A stretch of 64,000 bases of DNA. Source: JAJEAD01 sp965221555. GTDB taxonomy: Bacteria; Pseudomonadota; Gammaproteobacteria; HK1. A program made the translations under genes and the position numbers. Below are positions 8,908-17,025 of the stretch, in pieces. The stretch lies in NCBI GenBank assembly GCA_965221555.1, contig OZ244895.1:1-64000 (forward strand), written 5' to 3'. How positions within the stretch are numbered: the stretch's first letter is position 1; every line of letters begins with the position of its first letter. Below the pieces are notes generated by a model that ran no database searches, was not told the DNA's origin, and worked only from the letters and a program-made list of their open reading frames with translations.

Positions 8908-10053
8908 ATGACCGGGTTCGCCACCATCCCCAACCCCGACCTCACAGTGCGAACGGGCGAGCGCGCCGTATGGAACTCGCCCGACACCCGGCGCTACGGG
9001 TTTCACAACCTGCACCGAATCTCGCGTTACGGCGTCCGGCTGAGGGCGCGCAACGTGCTGCCCCTGACCAGAGACTTCGACATGCGCATCGAAGCGATGC
9101 CGGCGGTGCAGCATCTGACCCGAACCTCCATGTTCTCGGCAATGGCGGTGGTGCGCGATGAGCGGCTCCTCTACGAGCGCTACGCCCCCGACTTCGGACC
9201 CTCGTGTCCGCACGCGATCATGTCCATCAGCAAGACCATGATGCACCTGATCTACGGTCGGCTCGTGGACGCAGGGCTTGTCGACCTGAGCGCCCCGGTC
9301 GAGAGCTATCTTCCGGAGATCGGGTCGGGCTACGCCAAGGCCAGCGTGCGAGACGTGCTCGACATGAACGTCGCCAACGACTACAGCGAAGACTATGCCG
9401 ATCCGCATACCAGCGCGCTCGAGCAGGAGGTCTCCATGGGTTGGCGGGTACCCGGACCGGGGGAACCCGAGATCTCGAACCAGGCCTTTCTGTGCGGTAT
9501 CAAGAGCGACGACCTCGAGAACCGGGGCGACACGATCGACTACAAGTCGGCGAACACCGATGTCCTCGGCTGGATCGCGGAGCGGGTGAGCGGCCGGCGG
9601 CTGTGCGACTACCTGGTCGAGATCGCCGAGGCGGCCGGTCTGGAAGACTCGCTCCACGTGTCCACCGACCGGGACGGCACTCCCATCCTGAACGGGGGCT
9701 GCTCGTTGACGGCGCGGGATCTCGCTCGTTACGGGGGGCTCTTCGCCCGCGGCGGCATGGGGGTGGAAGGACAGGCGGTGGGCAGCCGCGCGTTCCTGCG
9801 CGACGCGATCGAAGGCCCGTCGAAGCATCGCGAACCCCCTCGGGACTGGCAGCACTACCGCGGCCAGTTGATCGTCATCGAGCGCTCGGTCGGTCACGGT
9901 GGCTTTGCCGGACAGTTCCTGCTCGCGAACCTCGACACCCGGGTATCGGTGGCCTTCTTCAGCGTGCTGGAGACCCTGTCGGGTTCGGACGAGGACTACA
10001 CGAGCGACATCTCGCGCATGGCGCAGGCGATCTGCGAGCAGCCGTACGAGTGA
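8908..10053 (+). CDS. Serine hydrolase, beta-lactamase / class C PBP fold
   Basis: A 381-residue protein starting at 8908, chosen because GAGGAGGAA precedes this ATG by four bases; the reading frame is open further upstream. It has the penicillin-recognising motifs: Ser106-I-S-Lys109, a tyrosine motif around DYKSANTDVLGW, and HGG in VGHGGFAGQF, replacing KTG. No signal peptide is seen, so it is more likely an esterase or amidase of this fold than a cell-wall enzyme. Only 22 bases separate it from the CocE-type hydrolase downstream, so the two are probably one operon acting on an ester or amide substrate. Confidence 0.82.
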   Translation: MTGFATIPNPDLTVRTGERAVWNSPDTRRYGFHNLHRISRYGVRLRARNVLPLTRDFDMRIEAMPAVQHLTRTSMFSAMAVVRDERLLYERYAPDFGPSCPHAIMSISKTMMHLIYGRLVDAGLVDLSAPVESYLPEIGSGYAKASVRDVLDMNVANDYSEDYADPHTSALEQEVSMGWRVPGPGEPEISNQAFLCGIKSDDLENRGDTIDYKSANTDVLGWIAERVSGRRLCDYLVEIAEAAGLEDSLHVSTDRDGTPILNGGCSLTARDLARYGGLFARGGMGVEGQAVGSRAFLRDAIEGPSKHREPPRDWQHYRGQLIVIERSVGHGGFAGQFLLANLDTRVSVAFFSVLETLSGSDEDYTSDISRMAQAICEQPYE

Positions 10054-10075
10054 ACGGGGGAAGGAGATCCGCACC

Positions 10076-11809
10076 ATGATCCAGGTCGAATTCGACGTAC
10101 CGGTCGCAATGCGCGACGGCGCGCGCCTCTTCGCCGACATCTACCGGCCGGCCGGCGACGGCAGGCATCCCGTGCTGCTCCAGCGCACCCCCTACGACAA
10201 GGCGGACCCGGACAGCCGCCTGCGGTCGCTGGACGCGGTGCGCGCCGCGCGGGAGGGCTTCGCGGTGGTGATACAGGACGTGCGCGGGCGCTACGCCTCG
10301 GAGGGCGACTTCTACACGTTCGTCAACGAGTCCGCGGACGGGTACGACACGGTGGAATGGGCCGCGGCCCAGGACTGGTCCTCGGGCCGGGTCGGGATGT
10401 ACGGGGGCTCCTACGTCGGCGCCACCCAGTGGCTCGCCGCGATCGCGAAGCCTCCGCATCTCGTCGCGATCGCGCCCAACATCACCAGCGACGACTACTA
10501 CGAGGGCTGGACCTACCAGGGCGGCGCCTTCCAGCTCAACTTCGCCCTGAGCTGGGCGCTCGGCCTCACCCTCTTCAACGCCGATCATCTCAAGCGGCGC
10601 TTCGGCGCCCTGGAGCCGGACATCTCCCGCCTCACCCACGCCATCGACCACCTCGAGGAAGCGGCCGGCCACCTGCCCCTTCAGGACAATCCGGCCTTCG
10701 CGCGCCGCGAGCTCACTCCCTACTACCGCGACTGGATCGCCCATAACGAGGACGACGACTACTGGCGGCGCTGGAACATCGCGAGCCGCCACCACACCCT
10801 CGACATCGCGGCGCTGCACCGGGGCGGCTGGTACGACATCTTCCTCGGGGGGACGCTGCGCAACTTCACCGGCATGCGCGCTAACGCGGCGAGCGAGGCG
10901 GCGCGCGCCGGACAGCGGCTGCTCATCGGTCCCTGGATCCACGACGGTCCGAGCCCCAAGGTGGGCGATGTGGACTTCGGCGTCGCCGCGGCGGGAGACA
11001 GCGTGGACGTGGACGGGCGCACGCTGCGTTTCTTCGAGCAGTGGCTCAAGGGCGTCGACCAGGGGCACCGCGAAGAGGCGCCGATCGACATCTTCGTTAT
11101 GGGCGTGAACGAGTGGCGAAAGGAATGGGAATGGCCGCTGGCCCGCACCCGCTTCGAGCGTTACTACCTGCACAGCGGCGGGCGGGCGCAGACCCTTGAC
11201 GGCGACGGCGTCCTCGACGCCACGCCTCCCGGCGCCGAGCCGCCGGACATCTTTCTCTATCGCCCGAACGATCCGGTGCCCACCTGTGGCGGTGGGCTCT
11301 GCTGTCACGCCCCCCAGGTGCCCTACGGCGCCTTCGATCAGCGCGAGGTGGAACGCCGGGCCGACGTTCTCGTCTACACGAGCGCTGTCCTGAACGAGCC
11401 CGTCGAGGTCACCGGCCCGGTCAGCGTCACCCTCCACGCCGCCTCCTCCGCCCCCGACACCGACTTCACCGCAAAGCTCGTCGACGTTGGCCCCTGTGGG
11501 CGCGCCATCAACCTCGGCGACGGCATCATCCGCGCCCGCTACCGCAACTCCACCGCGAAGGCCGAGCCGATCTCGCCGGGCAAGGTCTACGAGTACCGGA
11601 TCGACCTCTGGGCCACCAGCAACGTGTTTCTTCCCGGCCACCGGATCCGCGTGGAGATCTCCAGCAGCAACTACCCGCGCTTCGACCGCAACCCGAACAC
11701 CGGCGCGCCCGCGCGCGGACCGGATGACCTCAAGCCGGCCACGCAGACCATCCTCCACGACGAGGCCCACCCCTCGCACATCACCCTGCCGATAATCCCG
11801 AGGGGATGA
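10076..11809 (+). CDS. CocE/NonD family alpha/beta hydrolase (peptidase S15)
   Basis: A 577-residue protein. The start at 10076 has GGAG about ten bases upstream. The nucleophile is Ser112 in MYGGSYVGATQW. Candidate acid and base are the Asp in GGWYDIFLGGTLRN and the His in IGPWIHDG. The C-terminal half is the jelly-roll domain of this family (EPVEVTGPVSVTLHAASSA, VYEYRIDLWATSNVFLPGH). Relatives include cocaine esterase, glutaryl-7-ACA acylase and X-Pro dipeptidyl peptidases, so the catalysed step is hydrolysis of an ester or an N-acyl bond. Its pairing with the upstream serine hydrolase suggests consecutive steps on one xenobiotic or secondary metabolite; this is inference. Confidence 0.85.
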   Translation: MIQVEFDVPVAMRDGARLFADIYRPAGDGRHPVLLQRTPYDKADPDSRLRSLDAVRAAREGFAVVIQDVRGRYASEGDFYTFVNESADGYDTVEWAAAQDWSSGRVGMYGGSYVGATQWLAAIAKPPHLVAIAPNITSDDYYEGWTYQGGAFQLNFALSWALGLTLFNADHLKRRFGALEPDISRLTHAIDHLEEAAGHLPLQDNPAFARRELTPYYRDWIAHNEDDDYWRRWNIASRHHTLDIAALHRGGWYDIFLGGTLRNFTGMRANAASEAARAGQRLLIGPWIHDGPSPKVGDVDFGVAAAGDSVDVDGRTLRFFEQWLKGVDQGHREEAPIDIFVMGVNEWRKEWEWPLARTRFERYYLHSGGRAQTLDGDGVLDATPPGAEPPDIFLYRPNDPVPTCGGGLCCHAPQVPYGAFDQREVERRADVLVYTSAVLNEPVEVTGPVSVTLHAASSAPDTDFTAKLVDVGPCGRAINLGDGIIRARYRNSTAKAEPISPGKVYEYRIDLWATSNVFLPGHRIRVEISSSNYPRFDRNPNTGAPARGPDDLKPATQTILHDEAHPSHITLPIIPRG

Positions 11810-12013
11810 GTTCGGGGGCGCCGACGCCCCAGCCCGACACGACCCACGACGACCGGATCGGACTCACCGTATCCTTCGCTCCGACTCGCAGGGCGCGTCG
11901 TGAAGCGGGTACGCCCCGAGGAAGACCGCGTGCCGGGCGCTTCATCGTCACCGGCTCGCGAGCCGCGGCGGCGCCGGCTCGGCCGTGCGAGCCGCCCGCC
12001 CGCCGCCCGGCCC

Positions 12014-13822
12014 TCAGAAAGTGCCGTCTTCGCGCTCCACCAGCCGGAGGAAGCGCCGGGTGCGTTCCTCTCGGGGCGCTTCCAGCACCTGAGACGGCGG
12101 TCCTTCCTCGACGATGCGTCCTTCGTCCATGAAGATGACCCGGTCCGCGACCTGTTTCGCGAAGCGGATCTCGTGGGTGACCACGATCATGGTCATCCCG
12201 GCTTCGGCGAGGCGCCGGATCACCGCGAGCACTTCGGAGACGAGTTCCGGGTCGAGAGCGGAGGTAGGCTCGTCGAAGAGCATCAGGCGCGGCGATATCG
12301 CAAGCGCCCGCGCGATCGCCACCCGCTGCTGCTGACCTCCGGAAAGCCGGTGCGGCAGGTGATCGCGGTGCGCCCCGAGCCCGACGCCGGCGAGAAGCTG
12401 CATCGCCGTCGCCTCGGCCTCGCGCGGGGGCTGGCCGTAGACCCGCACCGGCGCTTCGCTCACGTTCTCGAGCGCGGTGAGGTGATGGAAGAGGTTGAAG
12501 TGCTGGAACACCATGCCGATGCGCGCCTCGGCCCGCGCCCGGGAGAGGTTCCGGGTCGGCCTGAGCCGGCCCTTGACCTTCTCGTAACCGACATAGCCTC
12601 CGTCGACGGTGATTTCGCCCCCATCGACCCCCTCCAGGTGATTGACGAGGCGCAGCAGGGTGCTCTTGCCGGACCCGCTCGGACCCATGATCGCCACCAC
12701 CTCGCCGCGTCCGACCGAGAGGTCCACCCCGCGCAGCACCTCGTTTCGCCCGTACGCCTTGTGGACATCGGCACACACCACGAAGGGCTCTCCACCGCCG
12801 CCACTGGCCTCGGCGCGCAGGAGCTCGAGGATATCCACCCACGACGCCGGCCCGGTCGCGGAGGCGGCCTCGGTCGGCGACGCCTCCGGGGCGGCGGGGC
12901 CGGGACTGCGCCCCGGCGGCGCGGGAGGGGCGGGCGGGGACGGTGCGCCCATGCGGAATCCGAACATCCGCCCGAGCGCCCCCTCGCCCGGCTCCGGCGG
13001 CTCCCTATCCAGACTGAAGCGGCGCTCCAGCAGAGCCTGGGCGATCGAGATCGCGCTCGTCATCACCAGGTAGATCACGGCGGCGGCGGCGAACACGGTG
13101 AAGAACTTGAAGTTCTGACCGACGATCTGCTGGGCGCGAAAGGTCAGCTCGTTGACGAAGATCACCGAGGCGATCGAGGTCAGCTTCAGCATGCTGATGG
13201 TGTCGTTGGTGATCGCGGGCAGGATCGCGCGCAGCGCCTGCGGCATGATGATGCGGCGCAGGGTCAGCATCGGCCCCATGCCGAGCGAGGCGGCGGCGGT
13301 GCGCTGGCTGCGATCCACTGAAATGATGCCGCCGCGGATGATCTCGCCGCTGAACGCCGCCTCGTTGAGCGCGAAACCGATCACCGCGGTGGTGAAGGTA
13401 TCGAAGCGCAGGCCCACCAGAGGCAGCGCGTCGTAAATGAAAACGAGCTGCAGGAGCTGCGGGGTCCCGCGCATGAACCAGATGTAGAACCACGCCAACG
13501 CGCTCAGGGGCCAGATGCTGGACAGGCGCATGAGCGCCAGGATCAGGCCCAGAAAGAGCCCGATCACCATCGACACCACGGTGATCTCGATGGCGACTAT
13601 CGCGCCCTCGAGCAGGAACTTCGACGTGGTGTAGGAGAGAAACTCGTCGAACCAGACCAGGAAGGCCCCGGTGTCCGCCTCCTCGCGCTTGCCGCCGGCG
13701 GCGAGCTCCTCCAGCGTGATGCCCCAGGCGCCGCCGAATCCCCCTTCCCCGAGCGAGAGCAGGAGCGCGAGCCCAAAGGCGAGCAGCAGCGTCTTGCCAA
13801 AGCGCATGCCGGCGCGCTTCAT
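12014..13822 (-). CDS. Fused permease-ATPase of a polar amino acid-type ABC importer
   Basis: A 602-residue fusion. Residues 1-30 hold a hydrophobic N-terminal segment. Residues 66-265 are a HisM/GlnP-type permease with membrane helices and an EAA loop (NEAAFSGEIIRGGIISVDRS, 153-172). Residues 275-345 are a Pro/Ala-rich linker. Residues 346-602 are the ATPase with Walker A GPSGSGKST (380-388), signature LSGGQQQRVAIARAL and Walker B LMLFDEPTSALDP. Most members of this importer class encode the two parts as separate genes. It follows the substrate-binding protein by 60 bases and, further upstream, a hydantoinase A/B pair, which suggests uptake of an amide, hydantoin or oxoproline-like compound. 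A second permease is absent, so homodimers are expected. Confidence 0.88.
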   Translation of the reverse strand: MKRAGMRFGKTLLLAFGLALLLSLGEGGFGGAWGITLEELAAGGKREEADTGAFLVWFDEFLSYTTSKFLLEGAIVAIEITVVSMVIGLFLGLILALMRLSSIWPLSALAWFYIWFMRGTPQLLQLVFIYDALPLVGLRFDTFTTAVIGFALNEAAFSGEIIRGGIISVDRSQRTAAASLGMGPMLTLRRIIMPQALRAILPAITNDTISMLKLTSIASVIFVNELTFRAQQIVGQNFKFFTVFAAAAVIYLVMTSAISIAQALLERRFSLDREPPEPGEGALGRMFGFRMGAPSPPAPPAPPGRSPGPAAPEASPTEAASATGPASWVDILELLRAEASGGGGEPFVVCADVHKAYGRNEVLRGVDLSVGRGEVVAIMGPSGSGKSTLLRLVNHLEGVDGGEITVDGGYVGYEKVKGRLRPTRNLSRARAEARIGMVFQHFNLFHHLTALENVSEAPVRVYGQPPREAEATAMQLLAGVGLGAHRDHLPHRLSGGQQQRVAIARALAISPRLMLFDEPTSALDPELVSEVLAVIRRLAEAGMTMIVVTHEIRFAKQVADRVIFMDEGRIVEEGPPSQVLEAPREERTRRFLRLVEREDGTF

Positions 13823-13882
13823 GGCGTCAGTGGCGGCGCGGCGCCGCCCGGGCGCCGCGCCTGCTCGTCGAACCGGACCCGC

Positions 13883-14746
13883 CTAGTCCCGCAGCACCTC
13901 CGCCGGCAGCTCGAGCTCGGGATCCATGATGTACTTCTGGAAGATCCTCGCCTGCTCGCCGGTCGCCTGCGCGATCGCGATGCCGTCCGCGATCGCCTGG
14001 AGGAGATCGTCGTTGTCGTTCTTGACCGCGGCGCCGATCTTGAACCCGGTGAGGATCTTGAACGCGAGACCGTACACGTCGGGCTCGTTGTCCACCATTC
14101 TCATCACCAGACTCAGGTCCGAGAGCACGATGTCGGTGCGCTGGTTGGCGACGAGGCGAAAGCCCGCCGCCATGTCCGGGTAGGTCTTGATGTCGATCGG
14201 CTCCTTGCCCGCATCGACGCACTCCTGACTGCTCGCGCGCATCGCGGCCTCTTCCACCGTGCCGAGGCCCACCGCGGTGCCGTTGCCGCACAGATCATCC
14301 AGGCTCATGATGTTCTTCGGGTTGCCGGTCTGGGTAAGCGCGCCGGTGGCCGCCTGCATGTAGATGACGTAGTCGACCTGCTCGGCGCGTTCCGCGGTGT
14401 AGTAGAGCGAGTCCCACATCACGTCGATCTGCCCCGCCACCACCGCGGGGAGAAGCCCGGACCAGCCGCCGAGCTGGTACTCGATCTCGACGCCGGCGCA
14501 GTCGAAGACGAATTGCGCGAGCTCGACATCGAAGCCGATGATCTGGTCGAAGTTGTCCGGATTGCGGAAGACATAGGGCTGGGTCTGGGGGTCCGCCCCG
14601 ATCCGTATCGTCTTCCCGGCGATGTCCGGGTACTTCTCCGCCACCTTGTCCGGCTCGCATTCCGCCGCGAGCGACCCGCCCGACCAGCCGAATACGGCCA
14701 CGAACACACCGGCCGCCGCCGGTCTCATCCACTTCTTCGCGTGCAT
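13883..14746 (-). CDS. ABC transporter substrate-binding protein, family 3 (amino acid type)
   Basis: A 287-residue periplasmic binding protein. The start at 14746 follows GGAGGAAT by a few bases. Residues 1-28 are a signal peptide (MHAKKWMRPAAAGVFVAVFG, cleavage near SLAA). The fold is recognisable from GKTIRIGADPQTQPYVF, GFDVELAQFV and LLPAVVAGQIDVMWDSLYYT, the family 3 pattern. It is the capture component for the permease-ATPase fusion directly downstream. The ligand is not readable from sequence; the upstream hydantoinase genes suggest a cyclic imide or an N-substituted amino acid. Confidence 0.87.
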   Translation of the reverse strand: MHAKKWMRPAAAGVFVAVFGWSGGSLAAECEPDKVAEKYPDIAGKTIRIGADPQTQPYVFRNPDNFDQIIGFDVELAQFVFDCAGVEIEYQLGGWSGLLPAVVAGQIDVMWDSLYYTAERAEQVDYVIYMQAATGALTQTGNPKNIMSLDDLCGNGTAVGLGTVEEAAMRASSQECVDAGKEPIDIKTYPDMAAGFRLVANQRTDIVLSDLSLVMRMVDNEPDVYGLAFKILTGFKIGAAVKNDNDDLLQAIADGIAIAQATGEQARIFQKYIMDPELELPAEVLRD

Positions 14747-15015
14747 TGAGATTCCTCCCGTCAACCGGCCGGGCCGAAGCGACCCGGACCGCAGTGAGCC
14801 TCCGTCTCCCTCCCGCCCCGAGCGCCGCGCGCGGTGCGAGCGCGGCCGGGGAGCGTGGCGGCGCTTCGCACGACCGCGGTACGCAGCCCGGGGGCGGGCT
14901 TGAGTATGGGCACACCCGCTCGCGCCCCGCAACTTCCCAATCGCGCACCGCACGCCGGAATCCCGCGGGGCCGGCGCCCCTACTGGGCGCCGGTGCGGCC
15001 CGCATGCGGCCCGGC

Positions 15016-16812
15016 CTAGCGCTGGCCGCCCTCCGCCCGCAACGCGCGCGTGGCCGTGTCGTCGACATCGCCGGCGGCATCGAGCGCCACCCGGTACAGG
15101 TCGCGGGCCCGCTCGACGCTGACCCAGCCCTCGCGCACGTCCCGGGCGACGAGCGCCGGGTCCCGTTCCCGGGGAGGGCCGTAGCCGCCGCCTCCCGGGG
15201 TGTAGGAGATGATGGTCTCCCCCTCCTTCAGCACGTACTGGGCGCTCACGTCCCGCACCTCGACGAGCTCGCCCGACACGGTGCGCCGGAAGTGCCGCGA
15301 GGGGCAGGCGGTACCGCCGCCGCGCGCGCCTTGGGCGGGGTTGATGCTGCCGTCGCAGACATAGCCGAGCTCGATGTCGCAGTCGATGGGGCCGTACTCG
15401 ACCCGAAACCCCGGCCCGCCCCGGTAGCGGCCCGCGCCCTCGCTGTCCGGCATCAGGCGGCGCTCGTGGACCAGGATCGGGTGGTGGATCTCGTCGACCT
15501 CGATGCAGTCCACAAGCGGCATGCCGGCGTTGCCCATGGTCAACATCGTGAGCCAGCCGTCGGCATGCGGCGTGCCGGGGCCACTGCCCCCGAGGAGGAT
15601 GACCTCGTTGCAGAAGGGTTCGCCGTCGTGGCGGGGGTCGGCGCCCGAGAGCACCGCCCCGGTCGCCGGGATCGCCGCCCCACCGTCCGCCATGCCGATG
15701 CCGTCGCCGATCTGCGCGAGCGCGCGCTGCACCGCACACGTGACGCGGTCGCCGAGGTTGGTGGTGGCCACCGAGGTGCTGGTCGGGTGGCGAGGGATGC
15801 CGCACACCGTGCCCTCGCCGAGGAGCACCTCGATGCGGCGATAGCTGCCGGCATTGGGCGGCACCCGGTGACCGACGGTGTTGAACACGCCGACCATGCA
15901 GGCGGAGAGCGCACAGGCCTGCGACAGGTTGAGTCCGCAGGGATAGGCGGGCGGATTGTCGCGCAGATCCACCGTGATGCGGGCAGCCTCGCTGTCGACC
16001 TCCACCTCGGCCCGCACGGTAATGCCCTCCGGCGGAGTGCCGGGGACCGGATCGTGGGTCGCGCTCGCCACGCCCCGCCCGCTCGGCATCCGGCGAATGG
16101 CCTGGACCATCAGGCGCTCGGAGTAGTCGAACATCTCGGTGGTGTACTCGGCGAGCGACTCCCAGCCGATCTCCCGGCCCATCTCGAGCATGGCCCGCTC
16201 GCCGATGCGCGCCGATCCGAGCATCGCGAGGTAGTCGCCGTGCCACTGGTCCGGCACCCGGATCCGCATCCGGCACATCCGGATGATGTCCTCGATGTCC
16301 CGGTAGTCACGCTGAACCTGCACCGCGGGGAAGATGAGCGCCCCTTCCTGGTAGACGTCCCGGGCCGCCCCCATGTACGTCGTGGGCAGCGAGTTGCCGC
16401 AGTCCGCCTGGTGGGCCTTGGCGAGGACGGTGAAGCGGTGCACGCCGTCGTCGTCGATGACCGGCACCAGGATCACGTGGTCCGCGGCGTGCGAATTGCC
16501 GTGGTAGGGCGAGTTGTGCAGGAAGGCGTCCCCGCGCTTGAGCTCGGGGTGGAACTCCTTCATCGCCCGCGCCATGAGATCCGCGCCGCGCAGCACGTGG
16601 ATCGGGTAGCACTCCGCAGCGGAGATGAGCTCGCAGTCCGCGGTCACTATGCAGCACGAGAAGTCCCTCGCCATGTTGAGCACGCCGGAGCGGCCGGTGC
16701 GAAGCAAGGTGTTCGCCATCCGGGACGCGACGCTCTCGAATCGCTTGCCGAGCACCGCGAGGCGCACGCCGTCGTAGCCGCGCTCCGCGCCGGTTTCGTC
16801 TTCGCTGGTCAT
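15016..16812 (-). CDS. Hydantoinase B / 5-oxoprolinase beta subunit family
   Basis: A 598-residue protein with the HyuB family features: an N-terminal RMANTLLRTGRSGVLN segment, DAFLHNSPYHGNSHAADHVI, and the glycine-rich C-terminal YTPGGGGYGPPRERD. Together with HyuA it performs ATP-dependent opening of a lactam or imide ring (5-oxoproline, N-methylhydantoin, or acetone carboxylation in distant relatives). It is the second gene of a minus-strand series HyuA, HyuB, binding protein, permease-ATPase. A degenerate R1 repeat lies between HyuA and HyuB, an unusual intrusion into an otherwise coherent operon. Confidence 0.88.
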   Translation of the reverse strand: MTSEDETGAERGYDGVRLAVLGKRFESVASRMANTLLRTGRSGVLNMARDFSCCIVTADCELISAAECYPIHVLRGADLMARAMKEFHPELKRGDAFLHNSPYHGNSHAADHVILVPVIDDDGVHRFTVLAKAHQADCGNSLPTTYMGAARDVYQEGALIFPAVQVQRDYRDIEDIIRMCRMRIRVPDQWHGDYLAMLGSARIGERAMLEMGREIGWESLAEYTTEMFDYSERLMVQAIRRMPSGRGVASATHDPVPGTPPEGITVRAEVEVDSEAARITVDLRDNPPAYPCGLNLSQACALSACMVGVFNTVGHRVPPNAGSYRRIEVLLGEGTVCGIPRHPTSTSVATTNLGDRVTCAVQRALAQIGDGIGMADGGAAIPATGAVLSGADPRHDGEPFCNEVILLGGSGPGTPHADGWLTMLTMGNAGMPLVDCIEVDEIHHPILVHERRLMPDSEGAGRYRGGPGFRVEYGPIDCDIELGYVCDGSINPAQGARGGGTACPSRHFRRTVSGELVEVRDVSAQYVLKEGETIISYTPGGGGYGPPRERDPALVARDVREGWVSVERARDLYRVALDAAGDVDDTATRALRAEGGQR

Positions 16813-16844
16813 GAATCCCCTCCTCCCCGGCGGCTGCGCCTGCG

Positions 16845-17005
16845 CGATTATCCGCCGTGGACGCCAGTGTGTTCGCGCTTGCGGACCGTACTCCCCGAAG
16901 GCGCTTCGACCCCGTGTCGGCTACGCATTGCGCGCCTTGCGGTCCATGCGATTCGCCACCATCGCATCTTTGCGCCCTCGTGACAGGAGTCGGTGAATCA
17001 TTGCC
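16845..17005. repeat. R1 inverted-repeat element, short class, diverged
   Basis: Matches the R1 copy at 20816-20995 read in reverse: GGACGCC near the left end, GGACCGTACTCC, CTTCGAC, GTGTCGGCTACGC, GCGGTCCATGCG, and GCATCTTTGCGCCCTCG before the right end TCGGTGAATCATTGC. The right end matches the terminus of the R2 family rather than the usual R1 end. It fills the 213-base space between the HyuA and HyuB genes. Confidence 0.7.
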
Positions 17006-17025
17006 ATAGGCAGGCGGTTGAGAGA

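Noticed and set aside
9959..11779. A 606-codon antisense open frame opposite the CocE-type hydrolase, and similar long ones opposite BisC, HyuA and prfC.
   Set aside because: These frames follow the GC-skewed codon structure of the sense gene, have no family motifs, and each sense frame has clear motifs.
11781..12842. A 353-codon minus-strand frame overlapping the ABC ATPase.
   Set aside because: It is an out-of-frame shadow of the ATPase; the real frame carries Walker A, signature and Walker B.
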